NCBI RefSeq assembly: GCF_016907495.1 | Contig: NZ_JAFBCC010000001.1 | Coordinates: 1,364,001 to 1,428,000 of the forward strand | Origin: Arthrobacter tumbae | Lineage (GTDB): Bacteria > Actinomycetota > Actinomycetes > Actinomycetales > Micrococcaceae | Reading direction: 5' to 3' | Length of the DNA: 64,000 nt | Shown: positions 43,997 to 53,150 of the stretch, piece by piece | Position numbering within the stretch: the first letter of the stretch is position 1 | How the letters are laid out: each line of letters begins with the position of its first letter | Position numbers and translations under genes: made by a program | The notes under the pieces: model-generated | The model's database searches: none | The model's input: the letters and a program-made list of their open reading frames with translations, nothing else | What the model was told of the DNA's origin: nothing

Positions 43997-45085
43997 ATGA
44001 CCAACTTCGTTCCCACGCCCAACGCCCCGGCTCCGGACATTGTCCGCTGCGCCTACATGGAGCTCGTGGTCACTGACCTTGCCAGGTCGCGCGAGTTCTA
44101 CGTTGACGTCCTCGGCCTGCACGTCACCGAGGAAGACGAGAACACCATCTACCTGCGCCCCCTCGAGGAGTTCATTCACCACAACCTGGTGCTGCGCAAG
44201 GGACCGATCGCCGCTGTTGCCGCCTTCGCCTACCGTGTGAAATCCCCTGCTGAGGTGGACGCGGCCGAGACCTACTACAAAGAGCTGGGGTGCCGCACCG
44301 AGCGTCGCAAGGACGGTTTCACCAAGGGCATCGGTGACTCAGTCCGCGTCGAGGATCCGCTGGGCTTCCCCTACGAGTTCTTCTACGACGTGAAGCACGT
44401 CGAGCGCCTGACCCAGCGCTACGACCTCTACTCGGCGGGCGAACTGGTTCGTCTCGACCACTTCAACCAGGTCACCCCGGACGTGCCGCGCGGCCGGAAG
44501 TACCTCGAGGACCTCGGCTTCCGCGTCTCCGAGGACATCAAGGATTCCGACGGCGTCACCTATGCTGCCTGGATGCACCGCAAGCAGACGGTCCATGACA
44601 CGGCGCTCACCGGCGGCAACGGACCGCGCATGCATCATGTTGCCTTCGCCACGCACGAGAAGCACAACATCATCCAGATCTGCGACAAGATGGGCGCGCT
44701 GCGCATCAGCGACCGGATCGAGCGCGGCCCGGGACGCCACGGCGTGTCCAACGCGTTCTACCTGTACATCCTGGACCCGGGCGGCCACCGCATCGAGATC
44801 TACACCCAGGACTACTACACCGGCGATCCGGACAATCCCACCATCACTTGGGACGTCCACGACAACCAGCGCCGCGATTGGTGGGGCAACCCGGTTGTGC
44901 CGTCCTGGTACACCGAGGCCTCCCTGGTCCTGGACCTCGATGGCAACCCGCAACCCGTGGTCGAGCGCGAGGAGAAGAGCGAGATGGCGGTCACCGTCGG
45001 CGCTGACGGCTTCTCCTACACCCGCAAGCAGGACGACGACGGTGCTGCCGCCGAGCAGGGCTTCAAGCTGGGAGCACAGCTGTAG
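43997..45085 (+). CDS. hpaD: 3,4-dihydroxyphenylacetate 2,3-dioxygenase (HPCD/MndD type)
   Basis: 362 residues from ATG 43997. This extradiol enzyme of the vicinal-oxygen-chelate fold has metal ligands His155 (VRLDHFN), His214 (MHHVAF) and Glu267 (HRIEIYTQ), plus His200 and Asn157, at the positions known for the Brevibacterium fuscum iron enzyme and Arthrobacter globiformis MndD. It opens homoprotocatechuate between C2 and C3. Iron or manganese cannot be decided from the ligands, since they are the same in both. The acidic C-terminus is ordinary for the family. Confidence 0.93.
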   Translation: MTNFVPTPNAPAPDIVRCAYMELVVTDLARSREFYVDVLGLHVTEEDENTIYLRPLEEFIHHNLVLRKGPIAAVAAFAYRVKSPAEVDAAETYYKELGCRTERRKDGFTKGIGDSVRVEDPLGFPYEFFYDVKHVERLTQRYDLYSAGELVRLDHFNQVTPDVPRGRKYLEDLGFRVSEDIKDSDGVTYAAWMHRKQTVHDTALTGGNGPRMHHVAFATHEKHNIIQICDKMGALRISDRIERGPGRHGVSNAFYLYILDPGGHRIEIYTQDYYTGDPDNPTITWDVHDNQRRDWWGNPVVPSWYTEASLVLDLDGNPQPVVEREEKSEMAVTVGADGFSYTRKQDDDGAAAEQGFKLGAQL

Positions 45086-45087
45086 CC

Positions 45088-45873
45088 ATGCTGGACGACG
45101 CAACGATTGAGGCCATTGCAGACGAACTGGTGGAAGCAGGGCGCAGCCGCACCCCGATTCCCCGCCTGACCGCGCGCTATCCGGACATGACGGTGGAGGA
45201 CTCCTACGCCGTGCAGCAGCTGTGGCGCCGTCGTAATGAGGAAGCCGGGCGCACCCTGGTGGGGCGCAAGATCGGTCTCACGTCCAAGGCCATGCAGGCG
45301 GCCACGGGAATCACGGAGCCGGACTATGGCGCCATCTTCGATGACATGGTGTTGGAAACGGGTTGCTCGGTGGAGTGGGACAAGTACACCCACCCGCGGG
45401 TAGAGGTGGAGCTGGCATTCGTCCTCAAGGACGGATTGAAAGGTCCGGGCTGCACCATCTTCGACGTCCTCAACGCCACCGACTACGTGGTTCCGGCCCT
45501 CGAGATCCTGGACTCCCGGATCGAGATGGAGGGCCGGACCATCGTGGACACCATTTCTGATAACGCCGCGATGGGCGCCATGGTGGTGGGCGGCCGTCCG
45601 GTCAAGCCCGACGCCGTCGACCTCCGTTGGGTCTCCGCCATCCTCTACAAGAACCAGACCGTGGAGGAAACCGGCGTCGCAGCCGGTGTTCTGGACCATC
45701 CTGCTGCGGGTGTCCACTGGCTGGCGAACAAGATCGCCGCCCACGGAGACAGCTTGAAGGCCGGGGACATTATTCTCGCAGGCTCCTTCACCCGTCCGCT
45801 CTGGGTTCATAAGGGCGACACCGTGCACGCCGACTACGGACCACTTGGAGCTGTGACATGCCACTTCCACTGA
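45088..45873 (+). CDS. hpaH: 2-oxo-hept-3-ene-1,7-dioate hydratase
   Basis: 261 residues of the FAH/MhpD fold. Metal-site and active-site motifs include [24 protein letters not shown], the acid pair in [13 protein letters not shown], and [13 protein letters not shown]. The enzyme adds water to the 2-oxo-heptenedioate before aldol cleavage. Two bases separate it from hpaD, and its last 16 bases overlap hpaI, so translation is coupled. Confidence 0.9.
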   Translation: MLDDATIEAIADELVEAGRSRTPIPRLTARYPDMTVEDSYAVQQLWRRRNEEAGRTLVGRKIGLTSKAMQAATGITEPDYGAIFDDMVLETGCSVEWDKYTHPRVEVELAFVLKDGLKGPGCTIFDVLNATDYVVPALEILDSRIEMEGRTIVDTISDNAAMGAMVVGGRPVKPDAVDLRWVSAILYKNQTVEETGVAAGVLDHPAAGVHWLANKIAAHGDSLKAGDIILAGSFTRPLWVHKGDTVHADYGPLGAVTCHFH

Positions 45874-46670
45874 ACACCACTTTCCGCGACGTGATGGCCA
45901 CGGCCGACCGTCCGCTCGCCGGCATGTGGGTTTGTTCGGGCAGCCCGCTGATCGCCGAGCTGTGCGCAGGGGCCGGCCTCGACTGGATCCTGATTGACGC
46001 CGAGCACAGCCCCAACGGCCTTGAGTCGATCCTCGCCCAACTGCAGGCCATCCACGGCTACCCGGTGCACACCATGGTGCGGCCGCCCGTGAATGACACT
46101 GTCCTGATCAAGCAGTACCTGGACCTCGGCGTGCAGAACCTGCTCGTCCCGATGGTTCATTCGGCGGCGGAAGCCGAGGCCGCTGTGGCTGCCACCCGGT
46201 ACCCGCCGGAGGGAGTACGCGGCGTCGGATCCGCGCTGGCACGCGCCGCCCGGTGGAACCGTGTCCCCGATTACCTTGCCCGCGCCGGGGAAACCGTCAG
46301 CGTGGCGGTTCAAATCGAGTCTGCAGCAGCTGTTGAAGCCGTGGAGGACATCCTTGCGGTAGAGGGCGTCGACGCCATTTTCATGGGTCCCGCGGACCTC
46401 GCCGCTTCCATGGGTTTGCTGGGCCAGCAGGAGCATCCGGAGGTGCGTGCCGCCGTCGAACGCTGTCTTGATGCAGCGAAGAAGTCCGGCAAGCCGGCCG
46501 GCGTGAATGCCTTCAATCCCGACACCGCGCGCCACTACCTGAACGCCGGCGCAACCTTCATCCTGGTCGGCGCCGACGTCGCACTGCTGGCAAGGGGCTC
46601 TGAGGCCCTCGCCGCACAGTTCATATCGGCACCCGAAGAGTCCGCCGGCGGTTCCCCCGCCAGCTACTGA
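45858..46670 (+). CDS. hpaI: 4-hydroxy-2-oxoheptanedioate aldolase
   Basis: 270 residues of the HpcH/HpaI class II aldolase family. Catalytic His50 (IDAEHSPNG), Arg75 (MVRPP) and metal ligands Glu154 (VQIES) and Asp180 (GPADL) are in place. It splits the hydrated ring fragment into pyruvate and succinic semialdehyde, ending the pathway. It is the last gene of the plus-strand operon and is followed by a long hairpin. Confidence 0.92.
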   Translation: MPLPLNTTFRDVMATADRPLAGMWVCSGSPLIAELCAGAGLDWILIDAEHSPNGLESILAQLQAIHGYPVHTMVRPPVNDTVLIKQYLDLGVQNLLVPMVHSAAEAEAAVAATRYPPEGVRGVGSALARAARWNRVPDYLARAGETVSVAVQIESAAAVEAVEDILAVEGVDAIFMGPADLAASMGLLGQQEHPEVRAAVERCLDAAKKSGKPAGVNAFNPDTARHYLNAGATFILVGADVALLARGSEALAAQFISAPEESAGGSPASY

Positions 46671-46690
46671 CCGGCTCACAACCCTGGAAA

Positions 46691-46745
46691 TTTTGCGCAG
46701 CTCTGGTGGCTTCCAGTGGCTGGAACCCACCAGAGCTGCACAAAA
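46691..46745. terminator. 25-bp hairpin between convergent hpaI and dehydrogenase genes
   Basis: Left arm 46691-46715 (TTTTGCGCAGCTCTGGTGG, then CTTCCA) pairs with 46721-46745 at 23 of 25 positions around GTGGC. The ends are TTTT and AAAA, so it suits termination from both sides. A diverged copy with the same CTGGAAnTTTTGCGCA start lies at 56236-56304. Confidence 0.7.
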
Positions 46746-46752
46746 GTTCGTG

Positions 46753-47742
46753 CTATCCGCCCTGCTTCATCTCGGCCACTGGAGTCAGCGCCGGGCGTCC
46801 CTCAAGGACCGCAAGGATGTTGTCAACGGCGAGGTCCACCATCCGTGCGCGGGTGGCTTCCGTGGCGGATCCAACGTGCGGCAGTACCGCGATACGCGGG
46901 TGGCGCAGCAACGGATGCTCGGGATCCCGGATCGGCTCGACATCGTAGACGTCCAGCCCTGCCGAGTGGATGACGCCGTCGTCGAGGGCCTGAAGCAGGG
47001 CGGCGGTGTCAACAACGGGCCCGCGTGCGGTGTTGATCAACGTGGCGGTCGGCTTCATCCGGGCCAGCTCACCCGCTCCGATAAGACCCTTCGTTTCGGC
47101 GGTAAGCGGCACATGGAGTGACACGATGTCGGAGCGCTCCAGCAGTTCGTCCCATCCCACAGCCGTGGAGAGGTCGGTGCTGCCGGTACGGGACAGGCTG
47201 TGCAGCACCGTCATACCGAAACCGGCAGCGCGGCGAGCGACCGCCTGCGCAATCTGCCCATATCCCGCAAGCCCGAGCGTGGCGCCGGTGATGTCAAGAC
47301 CCAGATGCTCGTCGAACCTGGACCGTTTCCATTCCCCTCCGCGCAGATCGTCGACCGCTGGAAGAAGTAGCCTGCGCGCAAGAAGCATCAATGCAAACGT
47401 CGTGTCCGCCGTCGTCTCGTGCAGCACGTTGGGCGCGTTGGTGATCACAATGCCCGCGTCAAGGGCAGCGGTGACGTCAACGGCGTCGTATCCCGCGCTT
47501 GGCAGGGCGACGATGCGCACGCTTCCGCGCACCGCCTCGAGGAACTCCCGGTCCACCTTCGCGTAGGGAGCCAGCACCGCATCTGCGCCGCGGGCGAGTT
47601 TCCGGAGCGCCTCACCGGAGGCGGGCACGTCGTCGTCCGGCCAGAGCACGACGTCGGCACGCTCACGCAGCCGGTCGATACCCCCACCGGGGAGGGACGA
47701 TCGGGTGACCGCCACCAGTGGGCGGCTCCGGGAGAACCCCAT
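46753..47742 (-). CDS. D-2-hydroxyacid dehydrogenase (glyoxylate/hydroxypyruvate reductase-like)
   Basis: 329 residues. The NAD-binding loop GLAGYGQIAQAVARR, and the catalytic Arg (INTARGPVVD), Glu (YDVEPI) and His (LPHVGSAT) follow the D-2-hydroxyacid dehydrogenase pattern. Its ATG overlaps the TGA of the tartrate dehydratase gene by one base. In this cluster it would fit reduction of hydroxypyruvate or tartronate semialdehyde-like products; that role is inferred from context. Confidence 0.85.
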   Translation of the reverse strand: MGFSRSRPLVAVTRSSLPGGGIDRLRERADVVLWPDDDVPASGEALRKLARGADAVLAPYAKVDREFLEAVRGSVRIVALPSAGYDAVDVTAALDAGIVITNAPNVLHETTADTTFALMLLARRLLLPAVDDLRGGEWKRSRFDEHLGLDITGATLGLAGYGQIAQAVARRAAGFGMTVLHSLSRTGSTDLSTAVGWDELLERSDIVSLHVPLTAETKGLIGAGELARMKPTATLINTARGPVVDTAALLQALDDGVIHSAGLDVYDVEPIRDPEHPLLRHPRIAVLPHVGSATEATRARMVDLAVDNILAVLEGRPALTPVAEMKQGG

Positions 47743-48908
47743 CAGGCACTCAGGTCCCGCATCACCCGGTACAGGTCGCTCTTACCCTCGAAACCGATTC
47801 CGGGCAGATCCGGCATGGTGATGAATCCGTTCTCCACCGCAACTCCGTCCGGGAAACCACCGAAGGGCTGGAAAAGATCCGGGTAGGACTCGTTACCGCC
47901 GAGGCCAAGTCCGGCCGCGATATTCAGCGACATCTGGTGTCCGCCGTGCGGGACGCAGCGGGACGCCGACCAGCCGTTCTCGTCGAGCATGGACAGTGTC
48001 CGGAGGTATTCGACCAACCCGTAGCTGAGCGCGCAGTCGAACTGGAGCCAGTCCTTGTCCGGCCGGAGTCCGCCGTAACGGATGAGATTGCGCGAATCCT
48101 GCATGGAGAATAGGTTCTCACCGGTAGCCAACGGTCCGGCGTAAGCAGCCGCGACGTCCGCCTGCGCCTCATAGTCCAGTGGATCCACGGGCTCCTCGTA
48201 CCAGAACAAGTCATACGCGGAGAGCGCTTCCGCGTACTCGACGGCGGTTTTACGGTCGAAACGCCCGTTGGCGTCGACCGCGAGGCTCTGCCCGGGACCG
48301 AGCATGCCCAGCACGGCTTCGATGCGCTGGAGGTCTTCGGCCAACGGGGCACCGCCGATCTTCGCCTTGACCGTCGTGTAGCCGCGGTCAAGATAGCTCT
48401 GCATCTCATCGCGAAGCCCCTGAATGCCGCGCCCGGGCTGGTAATAGCCGCCGGCGGCGTAAACGAAGACCCGGTTGTCCGGCTTGTTGTTGCCATATCG
48501 TTCCGCAAGCAGCCTGAAAAGCGGCTTACCCTCGATCTTCGCCACTGCATCCCAGATCGCCATGTCCAGGGTTCCGACCGCCACCGACCGTTCGCCGTGT
48601 CCTCCCGGCTTCTCATTGGCCATCATGACGTCCCAGATCAGAGCCGGATCGAAATTGTCGCCGGTCTCGTCCAACAGGTCTTCGGCGGGTGCTTCCATGA
48701 TCCGGGGAATGATGCGTTCGCGCATCAGTGAGCCCTGGCCGTACCTGCCGTTGGAGTTGAAGCCGTAACCGATAACCGGCTTCCCGTCGCGCTCAACGTC
48801 GGTAATCACCGCGACCAGGCTCAGCGTCATCTTGGTGAAGTCGATGAAGGCGTTCCGGATGGAGGAACTGATCGGAAGGGTCTGCTCACGGATTTCGACG
48901 ATTCTCAT
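47742..48908 (-). CDS. tarD: D-tartrate dehydratase (enolase superfamily)
   Basis: 388 residues strongly resembling the Bradyrhizobium D-tartrate dehydratase, as recalled from the characterised sequence. Long stretches such as IDFTKMTLSLVAV, GYGFNSNGRYGQG and GGHQMSLNIAAGLGLGG agree. Metal ligands Asp212, Glu238 and Glu264, the base pair Lys181/Lys183 and His321 are one residue before the published positions. It removes water from D-tartrate to give oxaloacetate. It overlaps the upstream dehydrogenase gene by four bases. Confidence 0.88.
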   Translation of the reverse strand: MRIVEIREQTLPISSSIRNAFIDFTKMTLSLVAVITDVERDGKPVIGYGFNSNGRYGQGSLMRERIIPRIMEAPAEDLLDETGDNFDPALIWDVMMANEKPGGHGERSVAVGTLDMAIWDAVAKIEGKPLFRLLAERYGNNKPDNRVFVYAAGGYYQPGRGIQGLRDEMQSYLDRGYTTVKAKIGGAPLAEDLQRIEAVLGMLGPGQSLAVDANGRFDRKTAVEYAEALSAYDLFWYEEPVDPLDYEAQADVAAAYAGPLATGENLFSMQDSRNLIRYGGLRPDKDWLQFDCALSYGLVEYLRTLSMLDENGWSASRCVPHGGHQMSLNIAAGLGLGGNESYPDLFQPFGGFPDGVAVENGFITMPDLPGIGFEGKSDLYRVMRDLSA

Positions 48909-49996
48909 TTTCCAACTCCTGCAGGTGTCAAGGATTCGAAGGCGGAAACCAGCGCGTCAGCCACGTCGTTTGTGGTTGCGGTCCCGACGAGGTCAGGGGT
49001 GCGTATATCGGTTTGGGTGAGGACGTGCTCCATGGCGGTGATCAGGTCCCTTCCTGCGTCCTCGTGGCCAAGGTGGTCAAGCATCATCGATGCCGCCCAG
49101 ACCTGGCCCAGGGGGTTTGCCTTTCCCTGTCCGGCGATGTCCGGAGCCGAGCCGTGAACCGGCTCGAACATCGACGGGAACTCCTTTTCGGGATTGAGGT
49201 TCGCTGAAGGTGCGATGCCGATACTGCCGATGATGGCCGCGCCGAGGTCGGTGAGGATGTCGCCGAAGAGGTTGGAGGCGACGACAACATCAAAGCGGGC
49301 CGGGTCAAGCACGAACAGCGCCGCGAGGGCGTCGATGTGGTACTCGGACACCGTGAGGTTCGGGTGGTCCTTGGCGAGATCCCGAAGGATCTCGTCCCAG
49401 AACGGCATCGTGTGGATGATCCCGTTGGACTTCGTGGCAGAGGCGAGGATGCCCTTGCGTTGTTCGGCCAGGTTGATCGCATAGTTCATCGCGCGTTCAA
49501 CGCCGAACCGGGTGAAGATGGACTCCTGGATCGCCATCTCCTGCGGCATCCCGCGGTAGAGGCGCCCGCCGCTCTCGGAGTATTCCCCCTCGTTGTTTTC
49601 CCTGACCACCAGGAAGTCGATTCCGCCGGCAGGCACCTTTCGGAGAGGGCTTTCGATTCCGGCCAGCAGCCGGACCGGACGAAGGTTGATGTACTGACGG
49701 AAGGCGCGCCGGATGGGAATCAGCAACCCCCAGAGGGACACGTGGTCAGGAACGCCGGGGAAACCCACTGCGCCGAGGAAGATCTGGTCGCATTCGGCGA
49801 GCTGCTCGAGGCCGTCCTCCGGCATCATGCGTCCGGTCCGGGAGTAGTACTCACAGCCCCACTCGAACTCCCGCCAGTCGAAGCTGAAGCCGTAGCGCCG
49901 GCCCGCGAGTTCGAGGAGTCTTTGCGCAGGTGGCATCACCTCGGTGCCGATGCCGTCACCCGGGATGACGGCAATGCGGTAGCTGGGATCTGTCAT
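48905..49996 (-). CDS. Tartrate dehydrogenase/decarboxylase-like protein, copy 1
   Basis: 363 residues starting MTDPSYRIAVIPGDGIG at ATG 49996. This is the isopropylmalate/isocitrate dehydrogenase fold: VVRENNEGEYSESGGR, TKSNGIIHTMPFWDE, DVVVASNLFGDILTDLGAA and FEPVHGSAPDIAGQ. The TtuC subgroup oxidises tartrate and D-malate with NAD+ and Mn2+ and can decarboxylate. The neighbouring D-tartrate dehydratase and Tct transporter make tartrate the best substrate guess. About half its residues match copy 2 at 53151. Confidence 0.88.
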   Translation of the reverse strand: MTDPSYRIAVIPGDGIGTEVMPPAQRLLELAGRRYGFSFDWREFEWGCEYYSRTGRMMPEDGLEQLAECDQIFLGAVGFPGVPDHVSLWGLLIPIRRAFRQYINLRPVRLLAGIESPLRKVPAGGIDFLVVRENNEGEYSESGGRLYRGMPQEMAIQESIFTRFGVERAMNYAINLAEQRKGILASATKSNGIIHTMPFWDEILRDLAKDHPNLTVSEYHIDALAALFVLDPARFDVVVASNLFGDILTDLGAAIIGSIGIAPSANLNPEKEFPSMFEPVHGSAPDIAGQGKANPLGQVWAASMMLDHLGHEDAGRDLITAMEHVLTQTDIRTPDLVGTATTNDVADALVSAFESLTPAGVGK

Positions 49997-50018
49997 GTGA
50001 AGTCCTTTGTTCTGGAAG

Positions 50019-50459
50019 TTACAGGGCGAGTTCGGGAAGGCTGACGAAGAGAACCTGCGTGAACGCGAGGTAGAACAGCACCACCACGACGACGGCGACA
50101 CCGAAGTCGAGGAGCACGTTCTTCCAGGTGGGCCGCGAGGTGCGCATGAGCACAGCCACGAGGGTGAAGAACACGATGCCGCCGTAGAGGTAGCCGAGGA
50201 TGGGCAGAGACGCCACCCAGGCGACCAGCAGCACCAGTGCGCGGCCCAGGTCCTTGAAGCCAAGCCGCCCGGTGTTGTGCCAGCCGGTTTCCCGGTCGCG
50301 CCACAAGACCCCGCGTGCCACGAGTAGCACGCCGAGAACGGCCAACGCGATCAGGACGGCATCCGGGAAGATCCCGCCATATTCACTGGAATAGGCGCGC
50401 TGGACCCAGAAGATCAGGCAGACCAGCAGGACAACGGCACCGCCGATGATGTTTCCCAT
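50019..50459 (-). CDS. tctB: Tripartite tricarboxylate transporter small membrane subunit
   Basis: 146 residues with four membrane segments, beginning MGNIIGGAVVLLVCLIFWV. ATG 50459 lies eight bases after GAGGG; a GTG at 50468 inside the tctA stop region is an alternative. TctB supports the large channel TctA. Sequence varies strongly within the family, so the call rests on length, topology and its place directly after tctA. Confidence 0.87.
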   Translation of the reverse strand: MGNIIGGAVVLLVCLIFWVQRAYSSEYGGIFPDAVLIALAVLGVLLVARGVLWRDRETGWHNTGRLGFKDLGRALVLLVAWVASLPILGYLYGGIVFFTLVAVLMRTSRPTWKNVLLDFGVAVVVVVLFYLAFTQVLFVSLPELAL

Positions 50460-50460
50460 A

Positions 50461-52026
50461 TCAGTCACCCTCTCCGGTGTCGGGGCGTTGGGAGACCGGG
50501 TTGGCGGTCTTGTCGTTTACCGCCGCTGCCGTCTTCGCTGCCCGCCGCTTCTGCAGAAAGGGCCAGAGAACGGAGAGAACGCTCATGGCAATCAGCACCA
50601 GGCTGATGGGCCGGGTGAAGAACGTGGTCCACGGAAGGGCTGCATCCGCCGAGGTCAGGATGCCCTGAACCAGACCTGTCTCAGCGATGGAGCCGAGGAC
50701 CAGGCCGAGGACGATCGAGGCTCCACCGATGCCGACCCGCTGGAGCAGGTACGCGGCAACTCCGAGCGCAAGCATGATGAAGACGTCAACCACCGAGCTT
50801 CGGATGGCGTACGCACCGATGATGGTGAGCACGGTGATTCCCGGAGCCAGGTAGCGGACGGGAAGGGCCATAACCCCGCGTTGCAGACCGCGGCCGGCAA
50901 CCAGACCTACCGGCACCATCATGACGGCGGACACCGCGAGCGCGATGATGAAGGTGTAGACCAGCGGACCAGAGGTCGTAAAGAGCTCCGCACCGGGTCG
51001 CAGTCCATGCAGCAGAAGAACGCCCAAGATGATGGCATCGGGAGGAGTTCCCGGCACTCCCAGCGTCAGCGTGGGGATGAACCCGCCGCCCACCGTACCG
51101 TTGTTGGCGGATTCGGATGCGACGACGCCGTCGATCTCACCCTCGCCGAACGTCTCCGGGTGCTTGGAAGCGCGCTTGGCCTCGTTATAGGCGACGAGGT
51201 TCGCGACACTACCGCCCGCACCCGGGAGGATGCCGACGATCGTTCCGATGACGCCCGACCGGATCAGGTTGACCGGGCGGCTCAGAATTTCCTTCAGCAT
51301 CCCGCCCAGCCGGTCTTTCTGCCGGGTCTCGTCCACCATCTGCGCGTCCCGCGTACGCAGGGCGATCAGACGGATGACCTCGGGGATGGTGAACAGGCCG
51401 ATCAGTGCCGGCACCAGTGGAATGCCGCCCTGGAGCATGGGCTCACCAAAAGTGAACCGCACATCCCCTCCCACTGGGGCGATACCGACGGTGGCCAGCA
51501 GCAATCCGAGCAGACCACCGATCAGCCCCTTCAGCAGCGACCCGGAGGCGAGGCTGGCGATGATCGTCAGGCCGAAAATCGCGACCCAGAAGTACTCCTG
51601 AGGCCCGAAGCGCAGCGAGAACGACGCCAGCGGCGGTGCCAGGAAGATCAGTGCGATGACCCCGATGATTCCGCCGACGAAGGAGCCCATGGTGGCACCC
51701 ACAATCGCAAATTCGCTGCGTCCCTTCCGCGTGAGCGGATAACCATCGAGGGCGGTGGCAATCGACGACGGCGTTCCCGGGGCATTTACCAGGATGGCCG
51801 TGAATGACCCGCCGTAGATCGCGCCCATATAGAAGGCACCCAGCAGGACCAGCCCGGAGGTCGGGTCCATGGCGAAGGTGAAGGGAACCAGCAGCGCAAC
51901 GCCCATGGTGGCGCTCAGCCCCGGCATCGCCCCGAGGGCCATGCCGCTCAAGGTGCCGATCAGCACCAGGAGCAGCATGGACGGGGCAAGGTTGGCGAGC
52001 AGCCCCTGCCCGAGTACTTCGAACAT
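50461..52026 (-). CDS. tctA: Tripartite tricarboxylate transporter large membrane subunit
   Basis: 521 residues with about 11-12 membrane segments. Family marks are IGTLSGMALGAMPGLSATMG near residue 25, YMGAIYGGSFTAILVNAPGTPSSIATALDG near 70, and GILPGAGGSVANLVAYNEAKRAS. It moves the substrate using the ion gradient after delivery by TctC. It shares one base with tctC. Confidence 0.93.
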   Translation of the reverse strand: MFEVLGQGLLANLAPSMLLLVLIGTLSGMALGAMPGLSATMGVALLVPFTFAMDPTSGLVLLGAFYMGAIYGGSFTAILVNAPGTPSSIATALDGYPLTRKGRSEFAIVGATMGSFVGGIIGVIALIFLAPPLASFSLRFGPQEYFWVAIFGLTIIASLASGSLLKGLIGGLLGLLLATVGIAPVGGDVRFTFGEPMLQGGIPLVPALIGLFTIPEVIRLIALRTRDAQMVDETRQKDRLGGMLKEILSRPVNLIRSGVIGTIVGILPGAGGSVANLVAYNEAKRASKHPETFGEGEIDGVVASESANNGTVGGGFIPTLTLGVPGTPPDAIILGVLLLHGLRPGAELFTTSGPLVYTFIIALAVSAVMMVPVGLVAGRGLQRGVMALPVRYLAPGITVLTIIGAYAIRSSVVDVFIMLALGVAAYLLQRVGIGGASIVLGLVLGSIAETGLVQGILTSADAALPWTTFFTRPISLVLIAMSVLSVLWPFLQKRRAAKTAAAVNDKTANPVSQRPDTGEGD

Positions 52027-53012
52027 TACGGAACCAGTTCGAGCCGGGTCAGCAGGTCTTCATACACGGCCTTGCGTTCTTCGGTGAGCTCAACAGCCTC
52101 ATCGGGGCCGTAGTTCTCGAGGACGAAGGCCTGCTCCTCGAAGGCTTCCACGAGTTCCGGATCCTGATTTACCTCTTCGAAAGCGTCGGCCAATTTCTGG
52201 ACGATGTCATCCGGAGTTTCCGACGGAACCGAAACACCGCGGTATGCGCCGTCGACCAGGTCATAGCCCTGTTCAGCGAAGGTGGGTACGTCCGGCAGTC
52301 CGGGCATGCGTTCCTCGGTGGCAACGGCGATGGCACGCACCTGGTCACCGAGCTGCGAGATCTGCGGAGTGTAGGACATCAGGGCGTCCACGTGCCCGCC
52401 GAGGAGGGCAGGAACAGCGGTGCCCGTCCCGGAGAACGGCGTGTAGGTGACATCGATGCCTGCCATGTCGTTCAGCATGAGCGTTCCGATGTGGTTCGCG
52501 GTGAAGTCACCGCTGCCTCCAACAGACATCGCCCCGGGATCCTCCTTCGCCGCCGCGATGAAGTCCTCCAGGTTCTGGATATCGCTGTCTGCCGGCACAA
52601 GGAGGGCGTTCGGAGTGCTCTGGAAGATGTAGACCTGCTTCAGGTCCTCGGTCTCGTACCCGGCGTCGTCCCGAAGCATCGGCTGCAGAATGATGTGCGG
52701 AAGATTGCTTCCCATGAACTTGTAGCCATCCGGCGCGGTACGGGTGAGTTCAGACCAGCCCAGCGCACCGCCACCTCCGGGCTTGTACGAGATGTTCACG
52801 GCCTGCCCGAGCACCTCAGCCAGCTTCTCCTGCTGCAGGCGAGCAGTGATGTCGGATTCTCCGCCAGCGTCGAACGGCAGGATGTATTCCACGCGTTTCT
52901 GTGGGAAATTCTCAGCCGCTCCTCCGCCGGCTTCACCTCCCCCGCAGCCTGTCGCGGCAAGTGCGACGGCGATCGTTCCGACAATTGATGCGAACATCCG
53001 GCGGCTTTTCAT
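52026..53012 (-). CDS. tctC: Tripartite tricarboxylate transporter substrate-binding lipoprotein
   Basis: 328 residues with a lipobox ending at Cys23 (LAATGC). The mature protein shows KRVEYILPFDAGGESDITARLQ and YKPGGGGALGWSELTRTAPDGYKFMGSN, standard for TctC/Bug proteins. In Gram-positive cells it is lipid-anchored outside. Given the tartrate genes on both sides, tartrate or a related dicarboxylate is the likely ligand. GGAGG lies just before the ATG. Confidence 0.92.
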   Translation of the reverse strand: MKSRRMFASIVGTIAVALAATGCGGGEAGGGAAENFPQKRVEYILPFDAGGESDITARLQQEKLAEVLGQAVNISYKPGGGGALGWSELTRTAPDGYKFMGSNLPHIILQPMLRDDAGYETEDLKQVYIFQSTPNALLVPADSDIQNLEDFIAAAKEDPGAMSVGGSGDFTANHIGTLMLNDMAGIDVTYTPFSGTGTAVPALLGGHVDALMSYTPQISQLGDQVRAIAVATEERMPGLPDVPTFAEQGYDLVDGAYRGVSVPSETPDDIVQKLADAFEEVNQDPELVEAFEEQAFVLENYGPDEAVELTEERKAVYEDLLTRLELVP

Positions 53013-53091
53013 CTTTTACCTCCATTGGTAAGAGTTGGCGCTTCGTTGGTGGTGCGGGTTCCATTTGGCGGCACTAACCACTGCCACCCTG

Positions 53092-53117
53092 TAGTGACGC
53101 AGTGATGCGCGTCACTA
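53092..53117. promoter_or_regulatory. Dyad upstream of tctC
   Basis: TAGTGACGC (53092-53100) and GCGTCACTA (53109-53117) are exact 9-bp arms with eight bases between. It is 80 bases before the tctC start in the only sizeable gap of the tartrate cluster, making it a candidate site for the LysR protein encoded at 54296. Confidence 0.5.
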
Positions 53118-53150
53118 TTGCGGTCATACTGTTCAACCGCAGTGGAAAAA

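Noticed and set aside
50446..51807. Plus-strand open frame opposite tctA
   Set aside because: Arg/Asp/Gln-rich antisense of a membrane protein; no start site or domain.
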